A stretch of DNA of 64,000 bases from Magnetospirillum fulvum (GCF_900108475.1 NZ_FNWO01000003.1:272935-336934), one strand, 5' to 3'; positions 47,116 to 56,131 are shown, counted from the stretch's first letter. Numbers and translations are program-made. Notes: generated by a model from the letters alone, not told the origin.

Positions 47116-47221
47116 GTCCTATTTGGCGGGGAATTTGTCCCACTTCACGGGGAAAACGTCCCAGTTCGACGGGGTTTATGTCCTACTTCACGGGGAATTC
47201 GTCCTATTTGGCGTGACGGGA
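47116..47221 (+). repeat. Iteron array (five ~21-bp repeats), replication origin
   Basis: Five direct repeats begin at 47116, 47137, 47158, 47180 and 47201, i.e. spaced 21, 21, 22 and 21 bp. Each has the pattern GTCCYA-YTT-rich then CGGGGA. A sixth, degenerate copy begins at 47059. They lie 120 bases upstream of the initiator start, as in iteron-controlled theta replicons. An A+T-rich stretch (47250-47285) with AAAACA repeats next to them could be the melting region. I see no gene in 47000-47657. Confidence 0.82.
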
Positions 47222-47468
47222 TGGCTTGTACAAGCGGAAATCCGGGGGCGGAAAACATTTAAAACAATGTAAAACAAGAACAACATCGCGCGGGCGTGCC
47301 GCGCTCTTTGCTGTTGTTTTTGAAAAATTGGGTTCTCCCGCCCCCTGACGGGGGGCGCTCCGTCTCGATCCTTTGTCCGGGGAAAGGACGCGCTCGCAAT
47401 GGCCTAAAATCGGGCGGTAGCGGCGTTTGTCGCCCGCCCCGGCTATATCGCGGCCCCCGAAGATCAAA

Positions 47469-47491
47469 CGCCTCACTATGGGGCAAAAAAC
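47469..47491 (+). repeat. Direct repeat flanking orphan cargo, left copy
   Basis: A 23-bp sequence containing CTATGGGGCAAAAAAC. It matches 48559-48581 in 22 of 23 positions. Confidence 0.75.
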
Positions 47492-47657
47492 AGCACATTA
47501 GCTGAATGAAAAATAATTCCAAACATTGGAGAGTGCCAGATTGAGTTGACAAGGTTCGGGCATGAAGCCCGTGAACGCGGGATCGCCCATCTCATCGGCA
47601 ATGATTGACCATAGGTTGCGCCTGCGTCATTATGATAATCGGCATGGGAGGTGTTGC

Positions 47658-48455
47658 ATGGATATTTCGTTTAATATCAAATACGATGATGGGGTGCGCC
47701 GGTTTAATGGCTTAGATGCTTATTATGGCGCTCAGTCATTATTTGCTATTACTCAGATTATGCTTATCTGTTTTAATGCTTTTCTTAACAAAGAAATTGT
47801 AACAAAAGCAACTGCGGCAAAAGGTTTCTGGCTGGTTGCTGGCCCTGCGAGGAAGGGAAGCTGGGAACAATTACTCCATATGGTCATTACTGATCCTCAT
47901 CTAATATCTCTTGCAGAGGAGTATGGAAAACAAGCTCTTTACGACCTAACTAAATGGGCTATGGGCGGTGCTGTTGGTATTCCTTTCATCTTGAAGAATC
48001 GAAAAGCTAAAAATATTATCAAAGAGTTGCGTAAAAAGAACGAAGACCTTTTGGAAAAGCTTGATGATGCTGTTTTGCGCGCTCATGCTCCCGTAAAGCA
48101 CCAAGGGCTAAATGTTCACATCATGTCTGGTCGGACAGTCTTGATGTCATTTAACCATGAAACGCTCGAATTTATTGAGACAGAGGTGATTGAGGATGAA
48201 ACATACGTTATTTCTCTTGCTGTAAACAGATTTAATGCTCGGACTGGAACTGGACGTTTTATTGAGGCGATTGATTCAATATCAATACCATTTTGGCCTT
48301 ACGAAGAATTGTCGGAAAGACAAAAAGTGGCTCTGGCTGATAACTTGGCGAAAGTGGCGCGTGGGGTATACGACCCTCTCAATGTCATTGTCTCTAATGT
48401 GGTGTCGCGCGACGGTCGGCTCAAACGATACCGGCTACACGGGGTTGCCATTTGA
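47658..48455 (+). CDS. AT-rich orphan cargo protein, 265 aa
   Basis: The start ATG 47658 follows GGGAGG by six bases (the frame is open from 47562). The protein begins MDISFNIKYDDGVRRFNGLD, then YYGAQSLFAITQIMLICFNAF and KGFWLVAGPARKGSWEQLL. A possible membrane segment (residues ~102-115, MGGAVGIPFIL) and a Lys-rich coiled coil (~118-140) follow. The last ~100 residues are beta-rich. I do not recognise the family with confidence. Low GC, its orientation against the backbone and 23-bp flanking repeats mark it as inserted cargo; defence is possible but not shown. Confidence 0.65.
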   Translation: MDISFNIKYDDGVRRFNGLDAYYGAQSLFAITQIMLICFNAFLNKEIVTKATAAKGFWLVAGPARKGSWEQLLHMVITDPHLISLAEEYGKQALYDLTKWAMGGAVGIPFILKNRKAKNIIKELRKKNEDLLEKLDDAVLRAHAPVKHQGLNVHIMSGRTVLMSFNHETLEFIETEVIEDETYVISLAVNRFNARTGTGRFIEAIDSISIPFWPYEELSERQKVALADNLAKVARGVYDPLNVIVSNVVSRDGRLKRYRLHGVAI

Positions 48456-48558
48456 CGCAAATACCTTCAAGTAATTTTAGTAATTAATGGCAATATAATT
48501 CTTAGGTTATGTTGTCCTGTGTCCCGATAGGTTTTCGTGTCACTGCCTATGATTTAAT

Positions 48559-48581
48559 CGCCTCGCTATGGGGCAAAAAAC
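48559..48581 (+). repeat. Direct repeat flanking orphan cargo, right copy
   Basis: Right partner of the repeat at 47469-47491, one mismatch. It ends four bases before the stop codon of the leftward helix-turn-helix/coiled-coil gene. Confidence 0.75.
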
Positions 48582-48584
48582 GCC

Positions 48585-49088
48585 CTATTTCCCGAACATC
48601 CGCCGGAAGAATCCGCGATGCGAGTCCGGCGCGGGCGGCAAAAGCCGGGTCACGAGGTCGGCATTGGCGCGGCGCAGCTCGGCAAGCTCGCGCTCATAGC
48701 GTTCGGCGCGGTCACGCTCGGCACGTTCGCGTTCCTCCGCCTTTCGTGCCCGCTCCCGGAGCTCTTCGATCAGTTCAGCCCGAATCGGCTCCGCCGCAGC
48801 TTCGGCGGGGGTCGCGTCGATCCGCGTGGCGGGTGTCTCCGTTGGCTGGTGCTTTGGCGGTCAGAACACCCGGATCAATTCGGACATGTAGAAAAACCGC
48901 TTGCCGCCTTCGAGGTAAATTTGAGACTCGGCAAGAGCGCCGGAGGAAATCTTGCGCTCAAGCGTCCGCTTACTGATGCCGAAAACCTGTGTCACGTCAT
49001 GGGCGGAAAGGGAATGTGCAATTTGCTGTGTCATGCTGTGCCAAATGAAGAAATAAAAGTCGGCGTGGCACTGTGCCACCGATGCCAT
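48585..49088 (-). pseudogene. Helix-turn-helix/coiled-coil plasmid protein with one in-frame TGA
   Basis: From ATG 49088 a 75-residue segment contains a MerR/excisionase-like fold (AHDVTQVFGISKRTLERKIS and YMSELIRVF) and then meets TGA at 48861-48863. The same frame continues for 91 codons as a strongly charged coiled coil (RAELIEELRERARKAEERER, RAERYERELAELRR) and ends GFFRRMFGK-TAG. Plasmid proteins with this helix-turn-helix plus coiled-coil plan are known next to replication genes; related ones have Gly where the TGA is, as far as I recall. A second start at 49034 (MTQQIAHSLS) is possible. Confidence 0.7.
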
Positions 49089-49162
49089 TGTATTGATTTA
49101 TGAGGAAAATCAAGTGCGACAGGGTGTGACATTGGCAGGGTTTGGCACTGTGCCGCCTGTGC

Positions 49163-50080
49163 CTATTCAAAAAAACCCGCTGGGGAGCGATCCGCCAGCA
49201 CCCACCCGCCGCCGAAATCGGCTTTGACGCTGTCGATTGTGTTGAACGCGATCAGGTTGAAGGCTCGGCTGCCCCGGAAGCCCGGCACGGCAAGCATCCG
49301 ATCCATCACCCGGACGGCAAGCCCCGGATTGCTCGATATCGACAGCACCCGTCCCGCCGCGTCATGGCCGAAGGTGCGGGACGCGGCATCCGTCACGATG
49401 TCTTCGATGTATTCGGCGAGCTGTTTGGCGATCCGCCCCACGTCGGGGAAGTTGTGGAGTTCGAGCGCCACGGCGCGGCGCTTGGCTCCGGTGTCGAAAA
49501 AGGCCAGCCCGTCCGGAATGATGAAGCGCCCGCCGGGGAGGTCTACCCGGCACACCGAGCGCATCCGCGTCGTGCCGCTGCGGTTCGCTCCGGTCTTGTC
49601 GAAATAATGCCGGGTGGCGAGGCATTCGCGCCGCTCGTCGGCGGCAATCCAAGCATCGAAGGCAATGCAGCAATCCACATAGGCCGCCCGGTGGTCGAAA
49701 TCGTTGGCGTATTGCACGCCCCCGACCGGATAGACGATCTCCGACAGGTCGCACCGCTCCATATCGGCCACCACCTCCGCCCCGGTCTTGGTCAGGGTGT
49801 AGACGCGCGGCAAGCGTCCCTTGGCGCTGAATCGGGGGAAGTCGTGGACGTCAACGAGGTTGTCCCCCGCCCGGCGGCAGAGGCGGGGCAGCACGTCGGC
49901 GCGGATATGGCTATCGTTCTTGGCCACCCCGGCGGCGATCATCTGCGGCACGGTGAGATATCGATAGCGCGCCAAGGCTAAAAGCGCCCGCTGCTGCGGG
50001 GCGGTCAGCACGTCAAGCGGACGCTCCAAACTGCGGCGCTGGCGGTGCTTCTCGGCATGGGTTGGGGGGCTTTGGCTCAT
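49163..50080 (-). CDS. Replication-relaxation family protein
   Basis: The 305-aa protein has a winged-helix N-terminal part (LTAPQQRALLALARYRYLTV, QMIAAG) and a middle portion (GRLPRVYTLTKTGAEVV, HRAAYVDCCIAFDAWIAA) matching replication-relaxation proteins of mobile plasmids. A restriction-endonuclease-like core may follow (RFIIPDGLAFFDTG, ALELHNFPDVGRIAKQL). It lies nine bases after the FtsK/TraD-like ATPase gene stop and is surely cotranscribed with it. These pairs are typical of mobilisable plasmids and integrative elements. Confidence 0.75.
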   Translation of the reverse strand: MSQSPPTHAEKHRQRRSLERPLDVLTAPQQRALLALARYRYLTVPQMIAAGVAKNDSHIRADVLPRLCRRAGDNLVDVHDFPRFSAKGRLPRVYTLTKTGAEVVADMERCDLSEIVYPVGGVQYANDFDHRAAYVDCCIAFDAWIAADERRECLATRHYFDKTGANRSGTTRMRSVCRVDLPGGRFIIPDGLAFFDTGAKRRAVALELHNFPDVGRIAKQLAEYIEDIVTDAASRTFGHDAAGRVLSISSNPGLAVRVMDRMLAVPGFRGSRAFNLIAFNTIDSVKADFGGGWVLADRSPAGFFE

Positions 50081-50089
50081 GGGATTCGG

Positions 50090-51820
50090 TTAATCGACAG
50101 GGAGGGGCTGATAGGACGCCCCGGCGGCGGCGGTACGGTGCGAGGTGGGGGCGCGGTAGTATCGGACAACCTGGCTGTCGCGAAGCCGCTCCCACGCCTC
50201 GGGCTTGATCGCGCCCTTGTCCTTGATCCGGTGCGACGGCATGCGGACGACGATTCCCTTTCGGCTTCCCGCCTTGATGTGGAAAAAGCCGGTCGAGAGG
50301 GCTTGCAACTCGTCAAGATCAGCGCCGGTTTCGTCCGCGATCTTCTTGAGGGTGTGGAGCGCGTTTTTGCCGGTGATCTTGACGGCGGTATTGCCGAGAA
50401 TCGCCTTGAGCAAATCCGGGCTCATGCCGTCGCCCAAAATCTGTTGCGCAAGGGTGAGATGCACCCCGTATTTCCGCGCTTCCTTCAAAATGATCTCGAC
50501 GCTCTCGGACAGGTAGTTTTGGCACTCGTCCACGAAAACATGGACGGGGATGCGGTCGGCTTCGGGGAGGCGTCCCTGTTTGAAGGCGAACGCCTTGAGC
50601 CGCGCCATGATGAATTTGCCGATCAGGTTGCTCGTGGTTTCGCCGATGTCGCCCCGGCCAAGCCGGAAAATCACCACCGCCCGGCGGTTCAACAGCTCTT
50701 CGAGGGAAAACGAGCTTTTCCCCGCGATCATGCGGAAAAACGCGGGGTTGCCCTGGAGCGCTTCATAGAGGCGCATCCGAACCCCCCGCTTGCTGATGTC
50801 CATGGTCTTGTCGGTGAATTCGCGGCGGAAAAAATCGTGGTACAGCGAACCGGCCAGCACCTCGCCCGCGATCCCGAGCCAGCGGGCGTTTTTGGTGTCG
50901 TCCATGAACTCCATGAGGTCGGCCAAGGTCGAGCCGGGCACATGCAGAAGCACCGTGAGGCAAGCCCCGATCATCGTGCGCATTTGCGCGGTGAATTCGA
51001 GGCCGTCGATCAGCTCCGGGAACACCTCGATCAGCTGCTTGACCACGATGGCGATGTCATCGGGGTTGCGCTCCGCGTCGGGGATGTCGAGCGGATTGAA
51101 GACTGGAGTCTTGCCCGGCGACAAAGCGGGATCGATGTAAACGAGGCGCTTGCCGTCCGCCAGCTCCGGCCACCGCGCCACCTGTTCGGCAACGTCGCCA
51201 TGCGGATCGATCAGCACCAAGGCCGGGGCGCTGTTGCGGGCGATGTAATGGAACATGATCGCCTTGAGGGCTTCCGACTTCCCCGACCCCGCCCCGCCGG
51301 TTATGTAGGTATGCCGCTTGCGGCTTTCCTCGGAAATGGGAAGCGTCCAAAAGCGATCAAAAAAAAAGCTCCGAGCCTGCGGAAGTGCTGCACACAGGAA
51401 ACGTATATAGCCCACGTCAGAGTTTTCGTGATTCTGTTCGAGGTGGTCGCGTTCTTTGCGCTTCGCTTCATAGTCGGAAAGTTTAGCGTAATAAACTTCG
51501 CCTAATTTGTGCGTCAGCAATGCGACGACATAGGGGCGCTTTGACGGATCGCGCTCGATGGCGCGGGCTTCGGCTTCGATCAGTTCGGGGGAAGGCTTGG
51601 CGGGCTTCGGGATGTCGCGGAGCGTGAACCGGCGGCGAAACTCGTCCCATCCGGGCAGGCCATGTGCGAGCGCGACCGTATCGGCCACCTCCCGCCCAAA
51701 GGCGGGCGAGTCGGCAAGGCGGAACTCGCCAAGCTCCAAGCCCGCCCCGGTGTCGTCGCCCGTCTCGGCGAGGTGACGGGCAAGGGCGGCGGTCAGGGCG
51801 TCAGGCGCGATTTCGACCAA
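50090..51820 (-). CDS. FtsK/HerA/TraD-like DNA-transfer ATPase
   Basis: The 576-aa protein is a RecA-fold DNA-pumping ATPase of the type IV coupling class: Walker A TGGAGSGKSEALKAIMF (residues ~178-186), LVLIDPHGDVAEQVARW, Walker B PVHVFVDECQNYLS and KYGVHLTLAQQILG. The N-terminal ~150 residues have no membrane helix, unlike classical VirD4, so it may be a soluble coupling or DNA-processing motor. It lies in a leftward group with the replication-relaxation gene. Conjugation pore genes are absent, so it probably works with a helper element. Confidence 0.85.
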   Translation of the reverse strand: MVEIAPDALTAALARHLAETGDDTGAGLELGEFRLADSPAFGREVADTVALAHGLPGWDEFRRRFTLRDIPKPAKPSPELIEAEARAIERDPSKRPYVVALLTHKLGEVYYAKLSDYEAKRKERDHLEQNHENSDVGYIRFLCAALPQARSFFFDRFWTLPISEESRKRHTYITGGAGSGKSEALKAIMFHYIARNSAPALVLIDPHGDVAEQVARWPELADGKRLVYIDPALSPGKTPVFNPLDIPDAERNPDDIAIVVKQLIEVFPELIDGLEFTAQMRTMIGACLTVLLHVPGSTLADLMEFMDDTKNARWLGIAGEVLAGSLYHDFFRREFTDKTMDISKRGVRMRLYEALQGNPAFFRMIAGKSSFSLEELLNRRAVVIFRLGRGDIGETTSNLIGKFIMARLKAFAFKQGRLPEADRIPVHVFVDECQNYLSESVEIILKEARKYGVHLTLAQQILGDGMSPDLLKAILGNTAVKITGKNALHTLKKIADETGADLDELQALSTGFFHIKAGSRKGIVVRMPSHRIKDKGAIKPEAWERLRDSQVVRYYRAPTSHRTAAAGASYQPLPVD

Positions 51821-51906
51821 GGGACACCCCCACCGTTAAGCCCAACGTATAAGCCATTTTATGCACCAAATATGAAAAGTCAAAAAGGTTCATAAATTCA
51901 AAGGGA

Positions 51907-52098
51907 TTAGCCATCTCCGTCGAATTCGCGTCCCTCCTCATTCTCTGCTTTCTGTTGGATCGGCCCGGCGGTCTGTATTTTGGCTCGTTCGTCACTCACG
52001 CCCCGAATTGCCGTCCGCCCGCGCTCAACCACGCCGAATGCGTCGGGAAACCAAACCCGGACACTGCCCCCCGACAGGATCGCCGGTTGCGCCAGCTC
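51907..52098 (-). other. 63-codon frame downstream of a TTT TGA stop (possible +1 frameshift extension)
   Basis: The 239-aa gene upstream ends GCG TTT TGA. Skipping the T before GAG opens a 63-codon frame that reads ELAQPAILSGGSVRVWFPD and then AFGVVERGRTAIRGVSDERA to TAA. It is well composed for a protein but has no ATG or good GTG/TTG start. The TTT-TGA-G context resembles +1 frameshift sites of the prfB type. A CTG-initiated small gene or chance are alternatives. Confidence 0.35.
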
Positions 52099-52816
52099 AA
52101 AACGCCCCGCGCCCTTTCAACGCCTCAATCCAAGAGTCCACCTCTTCCGGTGTCGGGGGCGTCGGGGCGCTGTTCGCCCGCTCGATCATCCGCACCGCGA
52201 AGCGGGTGGCTTCCTCGTGGGTGAGTTCGTCCTTGCGGAGTCGGCTTTGCAGGCACGCCATGACGATTTCATGGGATCGCTCGTTCGCCCGGTGGCGCTC
52301 GGTCTGGTCGGCAAGGTGTTCCGAGATTTTGCCTTGCACCTTCGCCGTCAGGATATTGCCGAGTGCTTGGGAAAGGGCGTGGTCGCTGTCCTCGCCCCGC
52401 TTGAGGACGGATTGCGAATAGTCATAGGGGAGACTGCGGGCACGCTTCGAGATATCCGCCGACACTTGGGCGTTGACCAACCCGACCGCGTTCGAATGCC
52501 GGAGGCGTTCAAGGCTCATGCTGCCGCGCTGCTCGATCATGGCTTTCTGTTTCGCGGCGTCCCGGTCGCGCTCGTCTTTTTCCCGCTCGTAATCGAGTTT
52601 GGAATAGGCAAGCGTCATGTCGTCGGAATGGTGGCGCTCGTTCTGATCCAGCCTTGCCCCTTCGAGACCCATTTTATCGGAATGATGGCGTTCCTGCTGG
52701 TGCAGGGTCGCCCCGGCGATCTCCGCATAGAGGGTGAGTTTATCGGCCTTGAGTTGCCGATCCCGAGCGCCTGCGGGGTCGGTGAGGTCGGCAAGGGTGA
52801 TCGGAAAACGCGCCAT
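52097..52816 (-). CDS. Charged coiled-coil protein of unknown function
   Basis: The 239-aa protein is hydrophilic and almost wholly helical, with two near-repeats (LHQQERHHSDKMGLEGARLD and QNERHHSDDMTLAYSKLD, residues ~38-75) in which ERHHSD recurs. A third ERHRANERSHE segment follows at ~180. It has no signal peptide. It lies nine bases after the membrane protein gene and is likely part of the same leftward operon as the transfer ATPase. I do not recognise a family. Confidence 0.7.
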   Translation of the reverse strand: MARFPITLADLTDPAGARDRQLKADKLTLYAEIAGATLHQQERHHSDKMGLEGARLDQNERHHSDDMTLAYSKLDYEREKDERDRDAAKQKAMIEQRGSMSLERLRHSNAVGLVNAQVSADISKRARSLPYDYSQSVLKRGEDSDHALSQALGNILTAKVQGKISEHLADQTERHRANERSHEIVMACLQSRLRKDELTHEEATRFAVRMIERANSAPTPPTPEEVDSWIEALKGRGAF

Positions 52817-52825
52817 ATCGTCCCC

Positions 52826-53404
52826 CTACATGCTCTTGATGAGTTCGATGCGCCGCCGCTCGCGCTCCTCTTCTTCCTGCCGAAGAAGCCGGGCGGTTTC
52901 CATGGCCGCTTCCTGTTCCCGGATGGAAAGGTTTGCCAAGGCGAGGCTCTTTTTCAGTTCGATATCGGCAAGGGCTTGCGCCGCCCGGACTTCCTGCGCG
53001 GCGGGCGAAGCCCAATAAGCCGCCTCTCTTTCCGCGTTCGCCCGTTCCAAGGCTTGCCGCTCGCGTTCCGGGCGCTCCTTCTCCTCGCGCCGTCGCGCCG
53101 CCGCGTCCCGTCTCTTGCGGAAGATATAGCGGAAAAGGGCAATGAACGGGATGAAGGGGAAAAAGAGTATTTTCAAGATGAACGGGACAAGCCTCAATCC
53201 ATCCCCGTCGCTTCCGCCGAAGGCGATCCAATTCAAGGAGAGAAGAAGGAAGTGACAGGCATATCCGATAAGAACAAAAAACATGGTTATGAAAACAAAA
53301 TACTCGACTCGTTTTCCCTCAAAGCTATCAATTAGCATTGCCGCGCTTGCAGCGGCAACGATTGCAATTAAAAGAATGACGCGAAAAACCTTTTTATCGT
53401 CCAT
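52826..53404 (-). CDS. Membrane protein with C-terminal coiled coil
   Basis: The ~192-aa product (ATG 53404; the frame is open to TTG 53476) has about three hydrophobic segments: VFRVILLIAIVAAASAAMLI, YFVFITMFFVLIGYACHFLL and ILKILFFPFIPFIALF. A basic, Arg/Glu-rich coiled coil (FRKRRDAAARRREEKERPER onward) runs to the end. The topology suggests an inner-membrane protein with a cytoplasmic rod, perhaps a partner of the soluble transfer ATPase. It is the first gene of the leftward operon. The start is uncertain because no good ribosome binding site precedes either candidate. Confidence 0.65.
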   Translation of the reverse strand: MDDKKVFRVILLIAIVAAASAAMLIDSFEGKRVEYFVFITMFFVLIGYACHFLLLSLNWIAFGGSDGDGLRLVPFILKILFFPFIPFIALFRYIFRKRRDAAARRREEKERPERERQALERANAEREAAYWASPAAQEVRAAQALADIELKKSLALANLSIREQEAAMETARLLRQEEEERERRRIELIKSM

Positions 53405-53734
53405 TTTCACCGCCCGCAACAAATCCGTCGCCAATAAGGACAGGGAAAAACGCCCACCCTTTCCGATTGGTAGCAAGGATATGATGGGGTGGCATCCGGC
53501 GCAATGCGTTGGGCGTCTCTCATGGTTATTCTTGCGGATGATCCACGCCGCGCAATCGAGGGCGTAAACATTGTATATTCTTTATCTATCAGAGGTGGAA
53601 AATCGAATGCCGTCCGCTGGCTAAATTTTGATTCCATGCTGGCAATAATTACTCCAGTATTTTTTGATTTTTTCGAATCCATCCATACACTGTCCAAAGT
53701 CCAAAGGGACGTTTAGACCTTGTACACTTCGCCC
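53405..53734. other. Non-coding spacer between divergent genes
   Basis: This ~330-bp, partly A+T-rich stretch separates the membrane-protein gene from the serine recombinase. No gene is supported. It is the natural place for recombinase res/crossover sites and two promoters, but I could not define any site with confidence. Confidence 0.4.
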
Positions 53735-54403
53735 ATGAGCCCATCTCCAGCTTTACTTTTCGTCGCCTATTACCGCGTTTCGACCGACCGACAGGGGCGC
53801 TCCGGGCTCTGACTCGACGCCCAGCGCGAAGCAATTTTCCGGTATCTTGCCCGGATCGGCGGGGCGCTCGCGGGCGACTTCACCGAGGTCGAAAGCGGCA
53901 AGCGGGCGGATCGTCCCGAGCTTGGCCGGGCGCTCGATCTCTGCCGCCGCAAAAAGGCAACGCTGCTGATCGCCAAGCTCGACCGGCTTTCCCGCTCGGT
54001 GGCGTTCATCTCGAACCTGATGGAAAGCCGGGTGGACTTCCGGGCGGTCGATATGCCGGAAGCGTCCCGGCTCACGATTCACATCCTCGCCGCCGTGGCC
54101 GAACACGAGCGGGCGATGATCTCCGAACGCACCCGCGCGGCGATGGCGCAAGCAAAGCTCCGAGGCGTCAGGCTCGGCAATCCCCGACTCGACAGCGCGG
54201 AGGCGGCACGGGCTAACGTCCGGGCGGCGGATGCCTTCGCGCTCAAGGTCTGACCGGCAATCGAGGAGATGGCCCTTGCGGGCATGTCCCTTCGAGCGAT
54301 GGCGCGGGAGCTGAACGAGCGGGGCATAAAAACCCGCACCGGCAAGGCGTGGGGCGCAAGCACGGTGCGGAATCTGATCGTATGGAACGGGCGGACGGGA
54401 TAG
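53735..54403 (+). pseudogene. Serine recombinase (resolvase) with two in-frame TGA codons
   Basis: From ATG 53735 one frame of 222 codons encodes a resolvase/invertase-type serine recombinase: FVAYYRVSTDRQGRSGL (catalytic Ser16 in the VST motif), FTEVESGKRADRPELGRAL, LLIAKLDRLSRSVAFIS, RLTIHILAAVAEHERAMIS and a C-terminal helix-turn-helix (MSLRAMARELNERGIKT). TGA interrupts at 53810-53812, where relatives have Gly (SGLGLEAQ), and at 54251-54253, just before the helix-turn-helix domain. No frameshift is present. It is either a recent pseudogene or a recoded gene. Confidence 0.82.
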
Positions 54404-55107
54404 CAAATGAAGACGCCTCAATTGGAACGGGTCTTTTCCCACTGGTGGCGCTCATGAGCATTGCTCCCCGCCTTGCTGACGAAGACCAACCACACCCCGT
54501 AGCAGCCATGGAATCACGTCGCCGATGGCGCACGAATGATCGAACGGGCGGCCCGGGGGATGCCCGCCCATATCCGGGGGGATGATCCGCAGACCGTTGC
54601 CACGTTCGCCGCTGAAGGAACACCCAGCTGAGGACATGGAAGCCGAATATAGAGGGCGTAGAGCAGCGGGAATGCGCCGAGGAACGCGGCAACGCCAGCC
54701 TCAACCGGCTTTGCGTGGGGCTGGATGTTGGCCTATGCCACGGTGATCAAGAATGAAAGCGCGATGATCGCCTTGTGTCGTGTTTCCGGGTACATCGCGC
54801 CTCCCTGATTCCGGGACAAGCCCAAACCATTGCGGGAGGAATGGTAACAGGCGGTGGGGATTCGGCAAAGAGCGGGAGGATGGGAAATCTGAAAACTGAT
54901 TTTGAATATCAACCATTCTTGATAAACTATGTGAAGTCTGGGATGGTTTTTGCTTTTTCGCGCACATCCCATGGAATCATTCTCTCTTAGGTATGGACAA
55001 ATGGCACGCATGGCATATTATTAGAATGCCCATGTTTATGGTATTAAAACCATACAGAACATGAGGGGTAGTGGATCAAATAATTTACCAATTATCTGAG
55101 GTCAATA
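54404..55107. other. Spacer with decayed coding traces
   Basis: About 700 bp without an intact gene. The minus strand carries one decayed or tiny frame (54733-54795 and its in-frame continuation). The right 250 bp are A+T-rich and probably hold the promoter of the methyltransferase operon. Confidence 0.45.
54733..54795 (-). pseudogene. Tiny or decayed membrane protein frame
   Basis: ATG 54795 has GGGAGG upstream and opens MYPETRHKAIIALSFLITVA before TAG (54733-54735). In the same frame the sequence continues ANIQPHAKPVEAGVAAFLGA with a further hydrophobic stretch, so a larger membrane protein was probably cut by this stop. It could also be a 20-residue peptide gene. Confidence 0.4.
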
Positions 55108-56112
55108 ATGAGTGATCAAAAATTAACTCCAGAGCCACTAATGAAGATTGCGACGGCTTTTCAGGCTAGCAAGGTTCTAGCTCTTGCGACGTATTTTGAC
55201 GTATTTTCCTCCATAAGTGGTGGAGTAAATACGTGTCATAGATTATCTTCTGAGACTGGTATTGATGTTAGATCGCTCAGATCAATACTCAATGCTTGTT
55301 CAGCAATCGATATTCTTAAAAAAGATGGAGATATTTATTCTAATTCCGATCTGGCAGAGACCTTTTTGGTGCGAGGGAAGTCAAGCTATTTCGGCGACAT
55401 GATAGTCATGCAAGGCACTAGGCTGTATGACGCTTGGGGGGAACTGGAATCTGTTATGCGGCTGGGGCATCCTTCTGCTGATATATTTGGAACTATCCGC
55501 AATGATCCAGTTACTGCAAAGATTTTTACAGCAGCAATGCACAATAATGCTTTAGGCCCGGCTAGACAATTAGCGGCGAAGGTGGATCTGCAGTTTTCAC
55601 GTGTCCTCATGGATATAGGTGGAGGATCTGGTGCTTATTCCTTATCTCTGGCAAAAGCATTTCCAAATATTTCCGCATATGTTGTTGACTTGCCCAATGT
55701 TTGTTTGATTGCAGATGAATATATTGCTGCGTCTTCTCTTGGAGAAAGAGTGAGGACTTATCCTGCCGATATATTTGTTGATGTCCTGCCTGATTCATGT
55801 GATGTTGCATTACTATCTCAGGTTTTGCACAGTTATAGCTCGCTAGAGTGCGAGGGGTTGATTTCGCGTATATATGACATTCTTCCCCAAGGAGGTACAA
55901 TTATTGTCCATGAATTCTTTATGGATGATGACGGAAGTGGCCCGCCTTTCCCTGCGCTTTTCGCTGTGAACATGCTTCTGGAAAGCGAGCGCGGAACAAG
56001 TTACTCACGGAAAGAGGTGGCTTCCTGGTTGAGAAGTGTTGGCTTCCTTGATGTTCGTCGGGAGGACTTTGCGGGGCCGAGTGGCATTCTTATTGCCACG
56101 AAGGGGGCTTAA
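55108..56112 (+). CDS. SAM-dependent O-methyltransferase (acetylserotonin/hydroxyneurosporene type)
   Basis: The 334-aa protein has the class of dimerising O-methyltransferases: an N-terminal winged-helix dimerisation domain (residues ~10-90, FQASKVLALATYFDVFSSIS) and a Rossmann SAM-binding domain with motif I VLMDIGGGSGAYSLSLAKAF (Asp169) and VVDLPNV. His241 in SQVLHSYS is at the usual catalytic His position. Substrate is unknown. The gene is A+T-rich and lies 19 bp before a KaiC-like ATPase gene, with which it is surely cotranscribed. This is cargo, not element backbone; links to secondary metabolism or to a defence function are both open. Confidence 0.82.
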   Translation: MSDQKLTPEPLMKIATAFQASKVLALATYFDVFSSISGGVNTCHRLSSETGIDVRSLRSILNACSAIDILKKDGDIYSNSDLAETFLVRGKSSYFGDMIVMQGTRLYDAWGELESVMRLGHPSADIFGTIRNDPVTAKIFTAAMHNNALGPARQLAAKVDLQFSRVLMDIGGGSGAYSLSLAKAFPNISAYVVDLPNVCLIADEYIAASSLGERVRTYPADIFVDVLPDSCDVALLSQVLHSYSSLECEGLISRIYDILPQGGTIIVHEFFMDDDGSGPPFPALFAVNMLLESERGTSYSRKEVASWLRSVGFLDVRREDFAGPSGILIATKGA

Positions 56113-56131
56113 TTCTGTGGGGAGGGGCGGC

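Noticed and set aside
47113..47222. Regular ~21-bp repeats as a CRISPR array
   Set aside because: The repeats abut without unique spacers and sit upstream of a replication initiator, so they are iterons. No cas gene is in the window.
47044..47272. Two ~70-codon frames over the iterons
   Set aside because: They are by-products of the repeats, giving repeated FGGE/PLHGE-like residues, and have no ribosome binding site.
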